Shown piece by piece: positions 1 to 8,742 of a stretch of 10,213 nucleotides of DNA. The notes beneath the pieces are model-generated. The model had not been told where the DNA came from and searched no databases. It was given only the letters and a program-made list of their open reading frames with translations. The stretch's first letter is position 1. Each line of letters starts with the position of its first letter. The DNA lies in assembly GCF_000003605.2 (NCBI RefSeq), contig NW_003121200.1:1-10213 (forward strand). The letters run 5' to 3'. This stretch comes from Saccoglossus kowalevskii. Its lineage: Eukaryota; Hemichordata; Enteropneusta; Harrimaniidae. The position numbers were made by a program, and so were the translations under genes.

Positions 1-49
1 TGAAACTTTCTTTAACACTGATCAGCAAACTGTGTGTCATTTCAATGGT

Positions 50-98
50 TGAAACTTACTTTAACACTGATCAGAAAAGTCTGTGTTGTTTCAATGGT
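50..98. repeat. Second monomer class: GATCAGAAAAGTCTGTGTT type (first example)
   Basis: About forty of the monomers replace the usual GATCAGCAAACTGTGTGTCATT with GATCAGAAAAGTCTGTGTT followed by ATT, GTT or TTT. The length is unchanged because the differences include compensating indels. Other examples start near 99, 340, 633, 1107, 1492, 2022, 2593, 3260, 3838, 5027, 5368, 5900, 6676, 7494, 8270, 9760 and 10002. A subtype reads GATCAGGAAAG (for example 1156, 1638, 2022, 2593, 3406, 4688, 9373). Most are of the 49-bp form. The subtype ending in six Ts is usually followed by a monomer carrying AAAGCTTACTTTACAATG. The class divides the array into sub-blocks of roughly 5 to 12 monomers. Confidence 0.85.
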
Positions 99-339
99 TG
101 AAACTTACTTTACACTGATCAGAAAAGTCTGTGTTTTTTCAATGTTTGAAAGCTTACTTTACAATGATCAGCAAACTGTGTGTCATTTCAATGGTTGAAA
201 CTTACTTTAACACTGATCCGCAAACTGTGTGTCATTTCAATGGCTGAAACTTACTTTACACTGATCAGCAAACTGTGTGTCATTTCATTGGTTGAAACTT
301 ACTTAACACATTCAGCAAACTGTGTGTCATTTCAATGGT
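99..339. repeat. Five-monomer ordered module, copy 1 of 6
   Basis: The module is: an AAAAGTCTGTG-class monomer; a monomer with GCTTACTTTACAATG; one with GATCCGC, usually ending AATGGC; one ending TTTCATTGGT; and a 47-bp monomer in which CACTGATCAG is reduced to CACATTCAG. The same order recurs at about 5368-5610, 5900-6141, 6435-6675, 8270-8513 and 9760-10001. The 6435 copy has ATT instead of six Ts, and AAACTTAC instead of AAAGCTTAC in its second unit. Shared order of five independent variants makes common descent of these blocks near certain. Confidence 0.88.
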
Positions 340-1085
340 TGAAACTTACTTTAACACTGATCAGAAAAGTCTGTGTTTTTTCAATGGTTGAAGGCTTACT
401 TTACAATGATCAGCAAACTGTGTGTCATTTCAATGGTTGAAACTTACTTTAACACTGATCCGCAAACTGTGTGTCATTTCAATGGTTGAAACTTACTTTA
501 CACTGATCCGCAAACTGTGTGTCATTTCAATGGTTGAAACTTACTTTAACACTGATCAGCAAACTGTGTGTCATTTCAATGGTTGAAACTTACTTTAACA
601 CTGATCAGCAAACTGTGTGTCATTTCAATGGTTGAAACTTACTTTAACACTGATCAGAAAAGTCTGTGTTATTTCAATGGTTGAAACTTACTTTAACACT
701 GATCATCAAACTGTGTGTCATTTCAATGGTTGAAACTTTACACTGATCAGCAAACAATGTGTCATTTCAATGGTTGAAACTTACTTTACACTGATCAGCA
801 AACTGTGTGTCATTACAATCATTGACACTTTAACACTGATCAGCAAACTGTGTGCCATTTCAATGGTTGAAACTTACTTTACACTGATCTGCAAACTGTG
901 TGTCATTTCAATGGTTGAAACTTACTTTAACACTGATCAGCAAACTGTGTCATTTCAATGGTTGAAACTTACTTAACACTGATCAGCAAACTGTGTGCCA
1001 TTTCAATTGTTGAAACTTACTTTACACTGATCAGCAAACTGTGTGCCATTTCAATAGCTGAAACTTATTTTACACTGATCAGCAA
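147..1085. repeat. Long block paralogous to 6484-7425
   Basis: Monomer by monomer, this stretch matches 6484-7425 at a shift of 6336 to 6339 bases. Shared diagnostic variants are the GATCCGC units, the CACATTCAG 47-mer, the GAAGGCTT unit, the GATCATCAAAC unit, the 44-bp unit with AAACAATG, the AATCATTG unit, the GATCTGC unit and the CAATTGT/AATAGC pair. Differences seen include GATCCGC against GATCATCCAC at 6774, GTGTGTC against GTATGTC, CATTACAATC against CATTTCAATC, and CAGCAAAC against CAGCCAAC. Its first part also matches 5949-6483. Confidence 0.88.
731..962. repeat. Deletion-monomer cassette (44-48-45-48-47 bp), copy 1
   Basis: Five successive monomers have lengths 44, 48, 45, 48 and 47. 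The 44- and 45-bp units lack four bases of the TTAC/ACTT segment. The 44-bp unit also reads CAAACAATG; the second ends AATCAT; the fourth has GATCTGC; the fifth lacks one GT of GTGTGTC. The same cassette is at 2265-2496, 2836-3067 and 7070-7301. Decayed versions lie at 8565-8742 and 10051 to the window end. Short direct repeats at the deletion sites (ACTT, GT) fit slippage in an ancestor followed by copying of the whole block. Confidence 0.88.
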
Positions 1086-1253
1086 AATGTGTGTCATTTC
1101 AATGGTTGAAACTTACTTTAACACTGATCAGAAAAGTCTGTGTTATTTCAATGGTTGAAAATTACTTTAACACTGATCAGGAAAGTCTGTGTTATTTCAA
1201 TGGTTGAAACTTACTTTAACACTGATCAGCAAACTGTGTGTCATTTCAATGGT

Positions 1254-1491
1254 TGAAACTTACTTTACACTGATCAGCAAACTGTGTCATTTCAATGGTT
1301 GAAACTTACTTTACACTGATCAGCAAACTGTGTGCCATTTCAATGGATGAAACTTACTTTACAATGATCAGCAAACTGTGTGTCATTTCAATGGTTGAAA
1401 CTTACTTTACACTGCTCAGCAAACTGTGTGTCATTTCAATGGTGGAAACTTACTTTACGATGATCAGCAAACTGTGTGTCATTTCAATGGT
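1254..1491. repeat. Five-monomer block copied at 3600-3837 and partly at 1832-2021
   Basis: The block holds a 46-bp unit lacking one GT, a GTGTGCC unit, a TTTACAATG unit, a CACTGCTCAG unit ending AATGGTGG, and a TTTACGATGATC unit. The order is identical at 3600-3837 (shift 2346), with one visible difference: AATGGATG in the second unit here, AATGGTTG there. The first four units also recur at 1832-2021 (shift 578, 12 monomers), where the CTGCTCAG unit reads CAAACTATG and lacks the GTGG ending. The array here is thus a mosaic of overlapping duplications. Confidence 0.85.
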
Positions 1492-2003
1492 TGAAACTTA
1501 CTTTAACACTGATCAGAAAAGTCTGTGTTATTTCAATGGTTGAAACTTACTTTACAATGATCAGCAAACTGTGTGTCATTTCAATAGTTGAAAGCTTACT
1601 TTACACTGATCAGCAAACTTTGTGTCATTTCAATGGTTGAAACTTACTTTAACACTGATCAGGAAAGTCTGTGTTATTTCAATGGTTGAAACTTACTTTA
1701 ACACTGATCAGCAAACTGTGTGTCATTTCAATGGTTGAAGCTTACTTTACAATGATAAGAAAAGTCTGTGTTGTTTCAATGGTTGAAACTTACTTTACAC
1801 TGATCAGCAAACTGTGTGTCATTTTAATGGTTGAAACTTACTTTACACTGATCAGCAAACTGTGTCATTTCAATGGTTGAAACTTACTTTACACTGATCA
1901 GCAAACTGTGTGCCATTTCAATGGTTGAAACTTACTTTACAATGATCAGCAAACTGTGTGTCATTTCAATGGTTGAAACTTACTTTACACTGCTCAGCAA
2001 ACT
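1461..2003. repeat. Block duplicated at 3229-3771 (shift 1768 bp)
   Basis: This 543-bp stretch is the same as 3229-3771 except for one base I can see (ATTTTAATGG near 1824 against ATTTCAATGG). It includes distinctive units: AATAGT at 1541, AAAGCTTAC with CAAACTTTG at 1589, GATCAGGAAAG at 1638, and GAAGCTTAC with AATGATAAG at 1736. The match ends at 2004, where this copy has CAAACTATG and the other CAAACTGTG. A more diverged third version of the 1541-1831 part occurs at about 4591-4882. Confidence 0.9.
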
Positions 2004-2564
2004 ATGTGTCATTTCAATGGTTGAAACTTACTTTAACACTGATCAGGAAAGTCTGTGTTATTTCAATGGTTGAAACTTACTTTAACACTGATCAGCAAAC
2101 TGTGTGTCATTTCAATGGTTGAAACTTACTTTACACTGATCAGCAAACTGTGTGTCATTTCAATGGTTGAAACTTACTTTAACACTGTTCAGCAAACTGT
2201 ATGCCATTTCAATGTTTGAAACTTACTTTACACTGATCAGCAAAATGTGTGTCATTTCAATGGTTGAAACTTTATACTGATCAGCAAACAATGTGTCATT
2301 TCAATGGTTGAAACTTACTTTACACTGATCAGCAAACTGTGTGTCATTACAATCATTGAAACTTTAACACTGATCAGCAAACTGTGTGCCATTTCAATGG
2401 TTGAAACTTACTTTACACTGATCTGCAAACTGTGTGTCATTTCAATGGTTGAAACTTACTTTAACACTGATCAGCAAACTGTGTCATTTCAATGGTTGAA
2501 ACTTACTTAACACTGATCAGCAAACTGTGTGCCATTTCAATTGTTGAAACTTACTTTACACTGA
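1994..2564. repeat. 571-bp (12-monomer) higher-order unit, copy 1
   Basis: Positions 1994-2574 match 2565-3145 at a constant shift of 571 bases with one visible substitution (TGAAACTTTATAC at 2265, TGACACTTTATAC at 2836). The unit has one GATCAGGAAAG monomer, a CACTGTTCAG/GTATGCC monomer, a CAAAATGTG monomer, the deletion cassette and a CAATTGT monomer. The near identity, compared with several percent or more between random monomers, points to a recent event. The exact edge is ambiguous within 1994-2003 because the breakpoint lies in sequence shared by all monomers. Confidence 0.93.
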
Positions 2565-3145
2565 TCAGCAAACTATGTGTCATTTCAATGGTTGAAACTT
2601 ACTTTAACACTGATCAGGAAAGTCTGTGTTATTTCAATGGTTGAAACTTACTTTAACACTGATCAGCAAACTGTGTGTCATTTCAATGGTTGAAACTTAC
2701 TTTACACTGATCAGCAAACTGTGTGTCATTTCAATGGTTGAAACTTACTTTAACACTGTTCAGCAAACTGTATGCCATTTCAATGTTTGAAACTTACTTT
2801 ACACTGATCAGCAAAATGTGTGTCATTTCAATGGTTGACACTTTATACTGATCAGCAAACAATGTGTCATTTCAATGGTTGAAACTTACTTTACACTGAT
2901 CAGCAAACTGTGTGTCATTACAATCATTGAAACTTTAACACTGATCAGCAAACTGTGTGCCATTTCAATGGTTGAAACTTACTTTACACTGATCTGCAAA
3001 CTGTGTGTCATTTCAATGGTTGAAACTTACTTTAACACTGATCAGCAAACTGTGTCATTTCAATGGTTGAAACTTACTTAACACTGATCAGCAAACTGTG
3101 TGCCATTTCAATTGTTGAAACTTACTTTACACTGATCAGCAAACT
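2565..3145. repeat. 571-bp higher-order unit, copy 2
   Basis: This is the tandem partner of 1994-2564. The monomer at 2545-2592 is the junction: its left part matches the monomer at 3116, and its right part, with CAAACTATG, matches the monomer at 1974. This is the hybrid expected from unequal crossing over between two out-of-register monomers, with the exchange within the ten or so bases around GATCAGCAAACT. Confidence 0.92.
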
Positions 3146-3228
3146 GTGTGCCATTTCAATAGCTGAAACTTATTTTACACTGATCAGCAAACTGTGTGTC
3201 ATTTTAATGGCTGAAACTTACTTGACAC

Positions 3229-3771
3229 TGATCAGCAAACTGTGTGTCATTTCAATGGTTGAAACTTACTTTAACACTGATCAGAAAAGTCTGTGTTATT
3301 TCAATGGTTGAAACTTACTTTACAATGATCAGCAAACTGTGTGTCATTTCAATAGTTGAAAGCTTACTTTACACTGATCAGCAAACTTTGTGTCATTTCA
3401 ATGGTTGAAACTTACTTTAACACTGATCAGGAAAGTCTGTGTTATTTCAATGGTTGAAACTTACTTTAACACTGATCAGCAAACTGTGTGTCATTTCAAT
3501 GGTTGAAGCTTACTTTACAATGATAAGAAAAGTCTGTGTTGTTTCAATGGTTGAAACTTACTTTACACTGATCAGCAAACTGTGTGTCATTTCAATGGTT
3601 GAAACTTACTTTACACTGATCAGCAAACTGTGTCATTTCAATGGTTGAAACTTACTTTACACTGATCAGCAAACTGTGTGCCATTTCAATGGTTGAAACT
3701 TACTTTACAATGATCAGCAAACTGTGTGTCATTTCAATGGTTGAAACTTACTTTACACTGCTCAGCAAACT
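3229..3771. repeat. Second copy of the 1461-2003 block
   Basis: It carries the same ordered variants as 1461-2003. On its right the array continues with the CTGCTCAG/GGTGG and TTTACGATG monomers of the 1254-1491 block, so the source of this stretch did not include the 571-bp duplication. That makes the 571-bp duplication probably the younger event; this ordering is inference. Confidence 0.88.
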
Positions 3772-4469
3772 GTGTGTCATTTCAATGGTGGAAACTTACT
3801 TTACGATGATCAGCAAACTGTGTGTCATTTCAATGGTTGAAACTTACTTTAACACTGATCAGAAAAAATCTGTGTTTTTTCAATGTTTGAAAGTTTATTT
3901 TACACTGATCAGCAAACTGTGTGTCATTTCAATGGTTGAAACTTACTTTAACACTGATCAGCAAACTGTGTGCCATTTCAATGGTTGAAACTTACTTTAA
4001 CACTGATCAGAAAAGTCTGTGTTTTTTCAATGGTTGAAAGCTTACTTTACAATGATCAGCAAACTGTGTGTCATTTCAATGGTTGAAACTTACTTTAACA
4101 CTGATCCGCAAACTTTGTGTCATTTCAATGGTTGAAACTTACTTTACACTGATCCGCAAACTGTGTGTCATTTCATAGGTTGAAACGTACTTTAACACTG
4201 ATCTGCAAACTGTGTGTCATTTCAATGGTTGAAAGCTTACTTTACAACGATCAGCAAACTGTGTGCCATTTCAATGGTTGAAACTTACTTTACATTGATC
4301 TGCAAACTGTGTTTCATTTCAATGGTTGAAACTTACTTTAACACTGATCAGCAAACTGTGTCATTTCAATGGTTGAAACTTACTTAACACTGATCAGCAA
4401 ACTGTGTGCCAATTCAATTGTTGAAACTTACTTTACACTGATCAGCAAAGTGTGTGCCATTTGAATGAT

Positions 4470-4542
4470 TGAAACTTACTTTAACACTGATCAGAAAAGT
4501 CTGTGTGTCACTGATCAGCAAACTGTGTGTCATTTCAATGGT
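4470..4542. repeat. 73-bp fused monomer with internal deletion
   Basis: The unit begins as a normal 49-bp AAAAGTCTGTG-class monomer, then passes at about 4505-4511 straight from GTGTGTCA into CTGATCAGCAAACTG of another monomer. The usual TTTCAATGGTTGAAACTTAC part is missing. The net loss is about 24-25 bp, close to half a monomer. The joint lies at a short CA/CAC overlap, which fits slippage or end joining at microhomology. It is the only unit of this size in the window. Confidence 0.85.
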
Positions 4543-4898
4543 TGAAACTTACTTTACACTGATCAGCTAACTGTGTGTCATTTCAATGCTTAAAACTTAC
4601 TTTACTATGATCAGCAAACTGTGTGTTATTTCAATGGTTGAAAGCTTACTTTACACTGATCAGCAAACTGTGTGTCATTTCAATGGTTGAAACTTACTTT
4701 AACACTGATCAGGAAAGTCTGTGTTATTTCAATGTTTGAAACTTACTTTAACACTGATCAGCAAACTGTGTGTCATTTCAATGGTTGAAAGCTTACTTTA
4801 CAATGATAAGAAAATTCTGTGTTATTTCAATGGTTGAAACTTACTTTACACTGATCAGCAAACTGTGTGTCATTTCAATGGTTGAAACTTACTTTACA

Positions 4899-4906
4899 CT
4901 GATCAG
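4899..4906. other. CTGATCAG palindrome (representative of one per monomer)
   Basis: This perfect 8-bp palindrome sits at monomer positions 17-24 and is present in most of the roughly 211 units. It holds TGATCA, the BclI recognition site, so cutting should give a ladder of about 48 bp. Common variants that break it are GATCCG, GATCTG, GCTCAG, GTTCAG, the AATGATCAG form (outer bases only) and the CACATTCAG deletion form. No binding protein can be inferred. Confidence 0.9.
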
Positions 4907-4920
4907 CAAACTGTGTGTCA

Positions 4921-4935
4921 TTTCAATGGTTGAAA
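4921..4935. other. TTTCAA-TGG-TTGAAA inverted repeat spanning the monomer junction
   Basis: Six-base arms with a three-base centre straddle the boundary between neighbouring monomers, at positions 39-48 of one and 1-5 of the next. The centre of this dyad lies about 25 bp after the CTGATCAG centre and about 23 bp before the next, so dyads alternate roughly every half-monomer. Frequent variants change mainly the three-base centre (TGG, TGA, TTG, TAG, TGT) and leave the arms intact. The GGCTGAAA and TTTTAATGG variants do touch an arm. A function in binding or extrusion is not shown. Confidence 0.8.
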
Positions 4936-5367
4936 CTTACTTTACACTGATCAGCAAACTGTGTGTCATTTCAATGGTTGAAACTTACTTTACACTGATT
5001 AGCAAACTGTGTGTTATTACAATGGTTGAAACTTACTTTAACACTGATCAGAAAAGTCTGTATTATTTCAATGGTTGTAAACTTACTTTACAATGATCAG
5101 CAAACTGTGTGCCATTTGAATGATTGAAACTTACTTTAACACTGATCAGAATAGTCTGTGTTTTTTCAATGGTTGAAAGCTTACTTTAGAATGATCAGCA
5201 AACTGTGTGTCATTTCAATGGTTGAAACTTACATTACACTGATCAGCAAACTGTGTGCCATTTCAATGGCTGAAACTTATTTTACACTGATCAGCAAACT
5301 GTGTGTCATTTCAATGGTTAAAACTTACTTTAACACTGATCAGCAAACTGTGTGCCATTTCAATAGT

Positions 5368-5899
5368 TGAAACTTACTTTAACACTGATCAGAAAAGTCT
5401 GTGTTTTTTCAATGTGTGGAAAGCTTACTTTACAATGATCAGCAAAGTGTGTGTCATTTCAATGGTTGAAACTTACTTTGACACTGATCCGCACAGTGTG
5501 TGTCATTTCAATGGTTGAAACTTACTTTACACTGATCAGCAAAGTGTGTGTCATTTCATTGGTTGAAACTTATTTAACACATTTAGCAAACTGTGTGTCA
5601 TTTCAATGGTTGAAACTTACTTTAACAGTGATCAGAAAAGTCTGTGTTTTTTCAATGGTTAAAAGCTTACTTTACAATGATCAGCAAACTGTGTGTCATT
5701 TCAATGGTTGAAACTTACTTTACACTGATCTTCAAACTGTCTGTCATTTCAATGGTTGAAACTTACTTTAACACTGATCAGCAAACTGTGTCATTTCAAT
5801 GGTTGAAACTTACTTAACATTGATCAGCAAACTGTGTGCCATTTCAATTGTTGAAACTTACTTTACACTGATCAGCAAAGTGTGTGCCATTTCAATGGT
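5368..5899. repeat. Diverged copy of the five-monomer module and following units
   Basis: The module order is clear, but this copy has many private changes: AATGTGTGGAAAG at 5411, TTTGACACTGATCCGCACAG near 5477, CACATTTAG in the 47-mer at 5564, TTAAAAGC at 5659 and GATCTTCAAACTGTCTG near 5727. A GATCTTC unit, a 47-bp unit, a TTAACATTG unit and a CAAAGTGTG unit follow. It sits just left of the better conserved copies from 5900 on and is probably an older relative of them. Confidence 0.78.
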
Positions 5900-5948
5900 T
5901 GAAACTTACTTTTACACTGATCAGAAAAGTCTGTGTTTTTTCAATGTT

Positions 5949-6483
5949 TGAAAGCTTACTTTACAATGATCAGCAAACTGTGTGTCATTTCAATGGTTGA
6001 AACTTACTTTAACACTGATCCGCAAACTGTGTGTCATTTCAATGGCTGAAACTTACTTTACATTGATCAGCAAACTGTGTGTCATTTCATTGGTTGAAAC
6101 TTACTGAACACATTCAGCAAACTGTGTGTCATTTCAATGGTTGAAACTTACTTTAACACTGATCAGAAAAGTCTGTGTTTTTTCAATGGTTGAAGGCTTA
6201 CTTTACAATGATCAGCAAACTGTGTGTCATTTCAATGGTTGAAACTTACTTTAACACTGATCCGCAAACTGTGTGTCATTTCAATGGTTGAAACTTACTT
6301 TACACTGATCCGCAAACTGTGTGTCATTTCAATGGTTGAAACTTACTTTAACACTGATCTGCAAACTGTGTGTCATTTCAATGGTTGAAACTTACTTTAA
6401 CACTGATCAGCAAACTGTGTGTCATTTCAATGGTTGAAACTTACTTTAACACTGATCAGAAAAGTCTGTGTTATTTCAATGGT
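5949..6483. repeat. About 535-bp (11-monomer) tandem higher-order unit, copy 1
   Basis: Its monomers match one by one those from 6484 to 7020. Visible differences are TACATTG against TACACTG, TTACTGAAC against TTACTTAAC, GATCCGC against GATCATCCAC, GTGTGTC against GTATGTC, and TTTCAATGG against TTTCAACGG. The first monomer is AAAGCTTAC type here but AAACTTAC type at 6484, which makes 6484-6531 the likely hybrid junction. The same 11-monomer order is also at 147-681. Confidence 0.88.
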
Positions 6484-7020
6484 TGAAACTTACTTTACAA
6501 TGATCAGCAAACTGTGTGTCATTTCAATGGTTGAAACTTACTTTAACACTGATCCGCAAACTGTGTGTCATTTCAATGGCTGAAACTTACTTTACACTGA
6601 TCAGCAAACTGTGTGTCATTTCATTGGTTGAAACTTACTTAACACATTCAGCAAACTGTGTGTCATTTCAATGGTTGAAACTTACTTTAACACTGATCAG
6701 AAAAGTCTGTGTTTTTTCAATGGTTGAAGGCTTACTTTACAATGATCAGCAAACTGTGTGTCATTTCAATGGTTGAAACTTACTTTAACACTGATCATCC
6801 ACAAACTGTGTGTCATTTCAATGGTTGAAACTTACTTTACACTGATCCGCAAACTGTGTGTCATTTCAATGGTTGAAACTTACTTTAACACTGATCTGCA
6901 AACTGTATGTCATTTCAATGGTTGAAACTTACTTTAACACTGATCAGCAAACTGTGTGTCATTTCAATGGTTGAAACTTACTTTAACACTGATCAGAAAA
7001 GTCTGTGTTATTTCAACGGT
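6484..7020. repeat. About 535-bp tandem higher-order unit, copy 2
   Basis: This is the partner of 5949-6483. It is slightly longer because the monomer at 6774-6825 is 52 bp: GATCATCCACAAAC replaces GATCCGCAAAC, a three-base gain that may come from local slippage. To its right the array continues with the same units that follow 681 in the first part of the window, so 147-1085 and 6484-7425 share a longer common ancestor. Confidence 0.88.
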
Positions 7021-7349
7021 TGAAACTTACTTTAACACTGATCATCAAACTGTGTGTCATTTCAATGGTTGAAACTTTACACTGATCAGCAAACAATGTG
7101 TCATTTCAATGGTTGAAACTTACTTTACACTGATCAGCAAACTGTGTGTCATTTCAATCATTGAAACTTTAACACTGATCAGCAAACTGTGTGCCATTTC
7201 AATGGTTGAAACTTACTTTACACTGATCTGCAAACTGTGTGTCATTTCAATGGTTGAAACTTACTTTAACACTGATCAGCAAACTGTGTCATTTCAATGG
7301 TTGAAACTTACTTAACACTGATCAGCCAACTGTGTGCCATTTCGATTGT

Positions 7350-7882
7350 TGAAACTTACTTTACACTGATCAGCAAACTGTGTGCCATTTCAATAGCTGA
7401 AACTTATTTTACACTGATCAGCAAACTGTGTTTCATTTTAATGGCTGAAACTTACTTTACACTGATCAGCAAACTGTGTGTCATTTCAATGGTTGAAACT
7501 TACTTTAACACTGATCAGAAAAGTCTGTATTATTTCAATGGTTGTAAACTTACTTAACAATGATCAGCAAACTGTGTGCCATTTGAATGATTGAAACTTA
7601 CTTTAACACTGATCAGCAAACTGTGTGTCATTTTAATGGCTGAAACTTACTTTACACTGATCAGCAAACTGTGTGCCATTTCAATAGTTGAAACTTATTT
7701 TACACTGATCAGCAAACTGTGTTTCATTTTAATGGCTGAAACTTACTTTACTCTGATCAGCAAACTTTGTGTCATTTCAATGGTTGAAACTTACTTTAAC
7801 ACTGATCAGAAAAGTCTGTATTATTTCAATGGTTGTAAACTTACTTTACAATGATCAGCAAACTGTGTGCCATTTGAATGAT
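7350..7882. repeat. Nested 291-bp (6-monomer) tandem duplication inside the 1441-bp unit
   Basis: Monomers starting at 7350, 7398, 7446, 7494 and 7543 recur in order at 7641, 7689, 7737, 7785 and 7834. The order is: a GTGTGCC/AATAG unit; a TTATTTTACAC unit with GTTTCATTTTAATGGC; a plain unit; a CTGTATTATT unit; and a TGTAAAC unit ending TTTGAATGAT. Differences include AATAGC against AATAGT, TTTACACTG against TTTACTCTG, and TTACTTAAC against TTACTTTAC. The arrangement is also present in copy 2 (8791-9323), so it predates the 1441-bp duplication. Confidence 0.87.
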
Positions 7883-8028
7883 TGAAACTTTCTTTAACAC
7901 TGATCAGCAAACTGTGTGTCATTTCAATGTTTGAAACTTACTTTAACACTGATCAGAAAAGTCTGTGTTATTTCAATGGTTGAAACTTACTTTACAATGA
8001 TCAGCTAACTGTGTGTCTTTTCAATGAT

Positions 8029-8269
8029 TGAAACTTACTTTACATTGATCATGAAAGTCTGTGTTATTTCAATGGTTGAAACTTATCTTACACCGATCAG
8101 CAAACTGTGTGTCATTTCAAAGGTTGAAACCTACTTTACACTGATCAGCAAACTGTGTATCATTTCAATGGTTGAAACTTTCTTTATACTGATCAGAAAA
8201 GTCTGTGTTATTTCAATGGTTAAAAGCTTACTTTACAATGATCAGCAAACTCTGTGCCATTTCAATGGT
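8029..8269. repeat. Cluster of unusual monomers unique to the 1441-bp unit
   Basis: Consecutive monomers carry changes seen almost nowhere else in the window: GATCATGAAAG with TACATTG at 8029, TTATCTTACACCG at 8077 ending TCAAAGGT, AACCTACTTT with GTATCATT at 8125, TTTCTTTATACTG at 8173, and TTAAAAGC with AAACTCTGTGCC at 8221. They recur only at 9519-9759. The run behaves as a marker for this higher-order unit. Confidence 0.85.
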
Positions 8270-8742
8270 TGAAACTTACTTTTACACTGATCAGAAAAGT
8301 CTGTGTTTTTTCAATGTTTGAAAGCTTACTTTACAATGATCAGCAAACTGTGTGTCATTTCAATGGTTGAAACTTACTTTAACACTGATCCGCCAACTGT
8401 GTGTCATTTCAATGGCTGAAACTTACTTTACACTGATCAGCAAACTGTGTGTCATTTCATTGGTTTGAAAACTTACTTAACACATTCAGCAAACTGTGTG
8501 TCATTTCAATGGTTGAAACTTACTTTAACACTGATCAGAAAAAGTCTGTGTTTTTTCAATGATTTGAAACTTTTACACTGATCAACAAACAATGTGTCAT
8601 TTTCAATGATTGAAACTTTACACTGATTCACAAACTGTGTTCCATTTCAATGGTTGAAACTTACTTTACACTGATCAGCAAACTGTGTGTCATTTCATGA
8701 TTGAACTTAACACTGATCAGCAAACTGTGTCATTTCAATGGT

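Larger units (their letters stand above)
4835..4978. repeat. Three identical consensus 48-bp monomers (reference unit)
   Basis: Monomers at 4835-4882, 4883-4930 and 4931-4978 are identical to each other and to the majority sequence, so they are the best reference for the family. The monomer at 4979-5026 departs from it (GATTAG and GTTATTACAATGG). The consensus has about 14 A, 9 C, 8 G and 17 T, with no CpG. The + strand reading frame starting at the second base (GAA ACT TAC) has no stop, while the other five frames each meet a stop within one monomer or at its boundary. A recent local expansion by slippage or unequal exchange would explain three identical units in a row, but identity to the consensus makes that hard to prove. 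Confidence 0.85.
3838..5367. repeat. Diverged mid-array segment without a long close partner
   Basis: The segment is still entirely monomers, but they carry more private changes than elsewhere. Examples are AGAAAAAATC at 3861, TTCATAGG near 4174, AAACGTAC at 4184, ACAACGATC near 4245, CCAATTCAATTG near 4409, TTAAAAC at 4590, TTACTATG near 4602, GATTAG near 4998 and TTAGAATG near 5187. Partial paralogies are visible: 3986-4229 resembles the GATCCGC module, 4327-4469 resembles 5757-5899, 4591-4882 resembles 1541-1831, and 5027-5124 (TGTATTATT followed by TTGTAAAC and GTGTGCCATTTGAATG) resembles 7494-7591 and 7785-7882. It looks older or less often homogenised than the flanks. Confidence 0.75.
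7302..8742. repeat. 1441-bp (30-monomer) higher-order repeat, copy 1
   Basis: This block is followed immediately by a second copy. 7302 to about 7874 matches 8743 to about 9315 (shift 1441) with two visible substitutions: TTTCGATTG against TTTCAATTG, and CAAACTTTG against CAAACTGTG near 7767. About 8005-8460 matches about 9495-9950 at a shift of 1490, with ACCGATCAG against ACCAATCAG and TTTACAATG against TTGACAATG. The change of shift by 49 bp means one extra monomer in copy 2. The last 280 bases differ from copy 2 mainly by small indels. Confidence 0.92.

Noticed and set aside
99-146. GTGTTTTTTC runs as RNA polymerase III terminators of a small RNA gene
   Set aside because: No internal A and B box arrangement or tRNA-like fold was seen, and the T-run belongs to a repeated monomer subtype.
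3641-3988. Longest open frame (115 codons) as a protein-coding gene; likewise 4770-5096 and other + strand ORFs
   Set aside because: They are the stop-free frame of the 48-bp monomer, begin at an ATG present in nearly every unit, and end wherever a 49-bp unit shifts frame. Indels are not kept to multiples of three and there is no distinct start context or domain.
4441-4545. Insertion of foreign DNA at the irregular 73-bp unit
   Set aside because: Both sides are monomer sequence joined with a deletion; no non-satellite bases are present.
4921-4935. TTTCAATGGTTGAAA followed by T-rich sequence as a transcription terminator or promoter operator
   Set aside because: The stem is A+T-rich and short, it occurs about 200 times, and there is no gene to serve.
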